A DNA stretch of 6,006 nucleotides from the NCBI GenBank assembly GCA_014380965.1, contig JACMIV010000132.1, positions 1-6,006 of the forward strand, in the 5' to 3' direction. Below, piece by piece: positions 5,218-6,006 of the stretch; the stretch's first letter is position 1; each line of letters opens with the position of its first letter. A program made the translations under genes and the position numbers. Origin of the DNA: Rhizobiaceae bacterium. GTDB taxonomy: Bacteria; Pseudomonadota; Alphaproteobacteria; Rhizobiales; Rhizobiaceae. The notes under the pieces were generated by a model. It saw only the letters and a list, made by a program, of their open reading frames with translations, searched no databases and was not told the origin of the DNA.

Positions 5218-6006
5218 CTACCGCTTCAAATGTCGAATCAGCCGCTTCTCCGCGACCGCGGTGAGGTTTCGCAGGACCTCGACGATGGCGAGGTAGAACA
5301 GCGCCGCCCAGATGTAGGTCTGGAAGTCGAAGGTGCGCGAATAGGCGCGTCGCGTCTCGCCGAAGAGGTCGTAGACGGTGATGATGGCCACGATGGCCGA
5401 GGCCTTGATCATCAGGATGATCTCGTTGGCATAGGGGCGCAGCGCGACGATCATCGCCTGCGGCAGGATCACCTTCCAGAAGATGAGGACCGGCGACAGG
5501 CCGAGCGAGCGCGCGCCCTCCCATTGCCCGCGGGCGACGCTCTGGATCGCGCCGCGCAGGATTTCTGCCTGATAGGCGGCCGAGTTCAGCGAGATCGCGA
5601 AGATCGCGCAGTACCAGGCCTCGCGGAAGAACCACCAGAGGCCGATCGACTCGAAGAAGCCGCGGAACTCGCCGAACCCGTAATAGACGAGGAAGATCTG
5701 CGCGATCAGCGGCGTGCCGCGGAAGAAGTAGACGAAGGCGAAGGAGAGCCCGCGCGGTATGGCCTTCTTCGACATCCTCCCGAATGCGATCGGGATCGAG
5801 AGAAGGGCACCGAGGACGAAGGAGACGAGGACGAGGGACACCGTCGTCCAGAGGCCGCGCAGATAGAGCGGGCCGTAGCGCGCCATCAGCTCCGGGTTCC
5901 AGGCGCTGACGAGATAGTAGACGAGGCCGAGGCCGGCGAGGACCCAGAAGCCGAGGGCGATCCTGCCGCCCGGGCCGAAGCGCGGCGGGACGACGGCAGG
6001 GCGCGC
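5218..6006 (-). CDS. Polar amino-acid ABC transporter permease, HisM-like (5' end outside window)
   Basis: This inner-membrane permease belongs to the HisM/ArtM/OccM group, which pairs with a second permease, an ATPase and a periplasmic binding protein to import amino acids. The visible 262 residues end at a TAG (5220-5218). Counting from the first visible residue, a hydrophobic helix at about 16-33 leads into WNPELMARYGPLYLRGLW, typical of this group. Further helices follow at about 53-75, 86-111 and 131-143, with RGTPL at 96-100. The EAA loop that docks on the ATPase reads EGARSLGLSPVLIFWKVILPQA (starting at about 163), and there are two more helices near the end. An internal ATG at 5886 would give 222 residues, but the frame is open upstream to the window edge with no ATG, GTG or TTG, and the extra residues encode a family-like first helix. 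The true start therefore lies beyond 6006. Substrate (histidine, arginine, lysine or opine type) cannot be decided. Confidence 0.9.
   Translation of the reverse strand, partial: ARPAVVPPRFGPGGRIALGFWVLAGLGLVYYLVSAWNPELMARYGPLYLRGLWTTVSLVLVSFVLGALLSIPIAFGRMSKKAIPRGLSFAFVYFFRGTPLIAQIFLVYYGFGEFRGFFESIGLWWFFREAWYCAIFAISLNSAAYQAEILRGAIQSVARGQWEGARSLGLSPVLIFWKVILPQAMIVALRPYANEIILMIKASAIVAIITVYDLFGETRRAYSRTFDFQTYIWAALFYLAIVEVLRNLTAVAEKRLIRHLKR

Noticed and set aside
1..6006. Mobile element, prophage, defence system, CRISPR array or stable RNA gene
   Set aside because: No transposase, integrase, direct-repeat array, tRNA-like cloverleaf or rRNA-like sequence was seen; almost every base is covered by ordinary chromosomal genes.

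Overview
The window is GC-rich DNA from an alphaproteobacterium, most likely of the Hyphomicrobiales (Rhizobiales) type. That placement rests on the strong third-position GC bias, a PdhS/DivJ-like histidine kinase, a short DUF1289 cysteine protein beside a membrane-anchored TIGR02281-type aspartic protease, and a HisM-like amino-acid permease. It is inference from gene content; no rRNA or other marker is present. The window looks like ordinary chromosome: no insertion sequence, phage gene, CRISPR array, tRNA or rRNA was seen.

Layout, left to right. Positions 1-153 (+) hold the last 50 codons of a DusA-type tRNA-dihydrouridine synthase. It ends three bases before a convergent minus-strand cluster that reads, in transcription order: a six-helix membrane histidine kinase (2689 to 1184), a 73-residue DUF1289 protein (1091 to 870) and a retropepsin-like membrane protease (864 to 157). 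The last two are only 5 bases apart and probably translationally coupled. The kinase is divergent from a glutathione S-transferase gene (2980-3591, +), and about 290 bases between them hold an AT-rich patch with an inverted repeat. Downstream of the transferase is an Lrp/AsnC regulator (3672-4157, +) with a plausible promoter of its own.

The regulator converges on a 3-hydroxyisobutyrate-dehydrogenase-family (beta-hydroxyacid dehydrogenase) gene (5052 to 4183, -), with a short perfect hairpin at the junction. Upstream of the dehydrogenase lies a 165-base gap containing a perfect 12-bp palindrome. The right edge (5218-6006, -) is an amino-acid ABC-transporter permease whose reading frame stays open through the window end, so its start lies outside.

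Functionally this is a mix of tRNA modification, signalling and membrane proteolysis, redox/detoxification enzymes, and amino-acid sensing and uptake. The Lrp regulator, dehydrogenase and permease could share an amino-acid theme, but nothing in the sequence proves co-regulation. I found no convincing undescribed system. The items most worth a second look are the orphan cell-cycle-type kinase clustered with the DUF1289/protease pair, and the two candidate operators.
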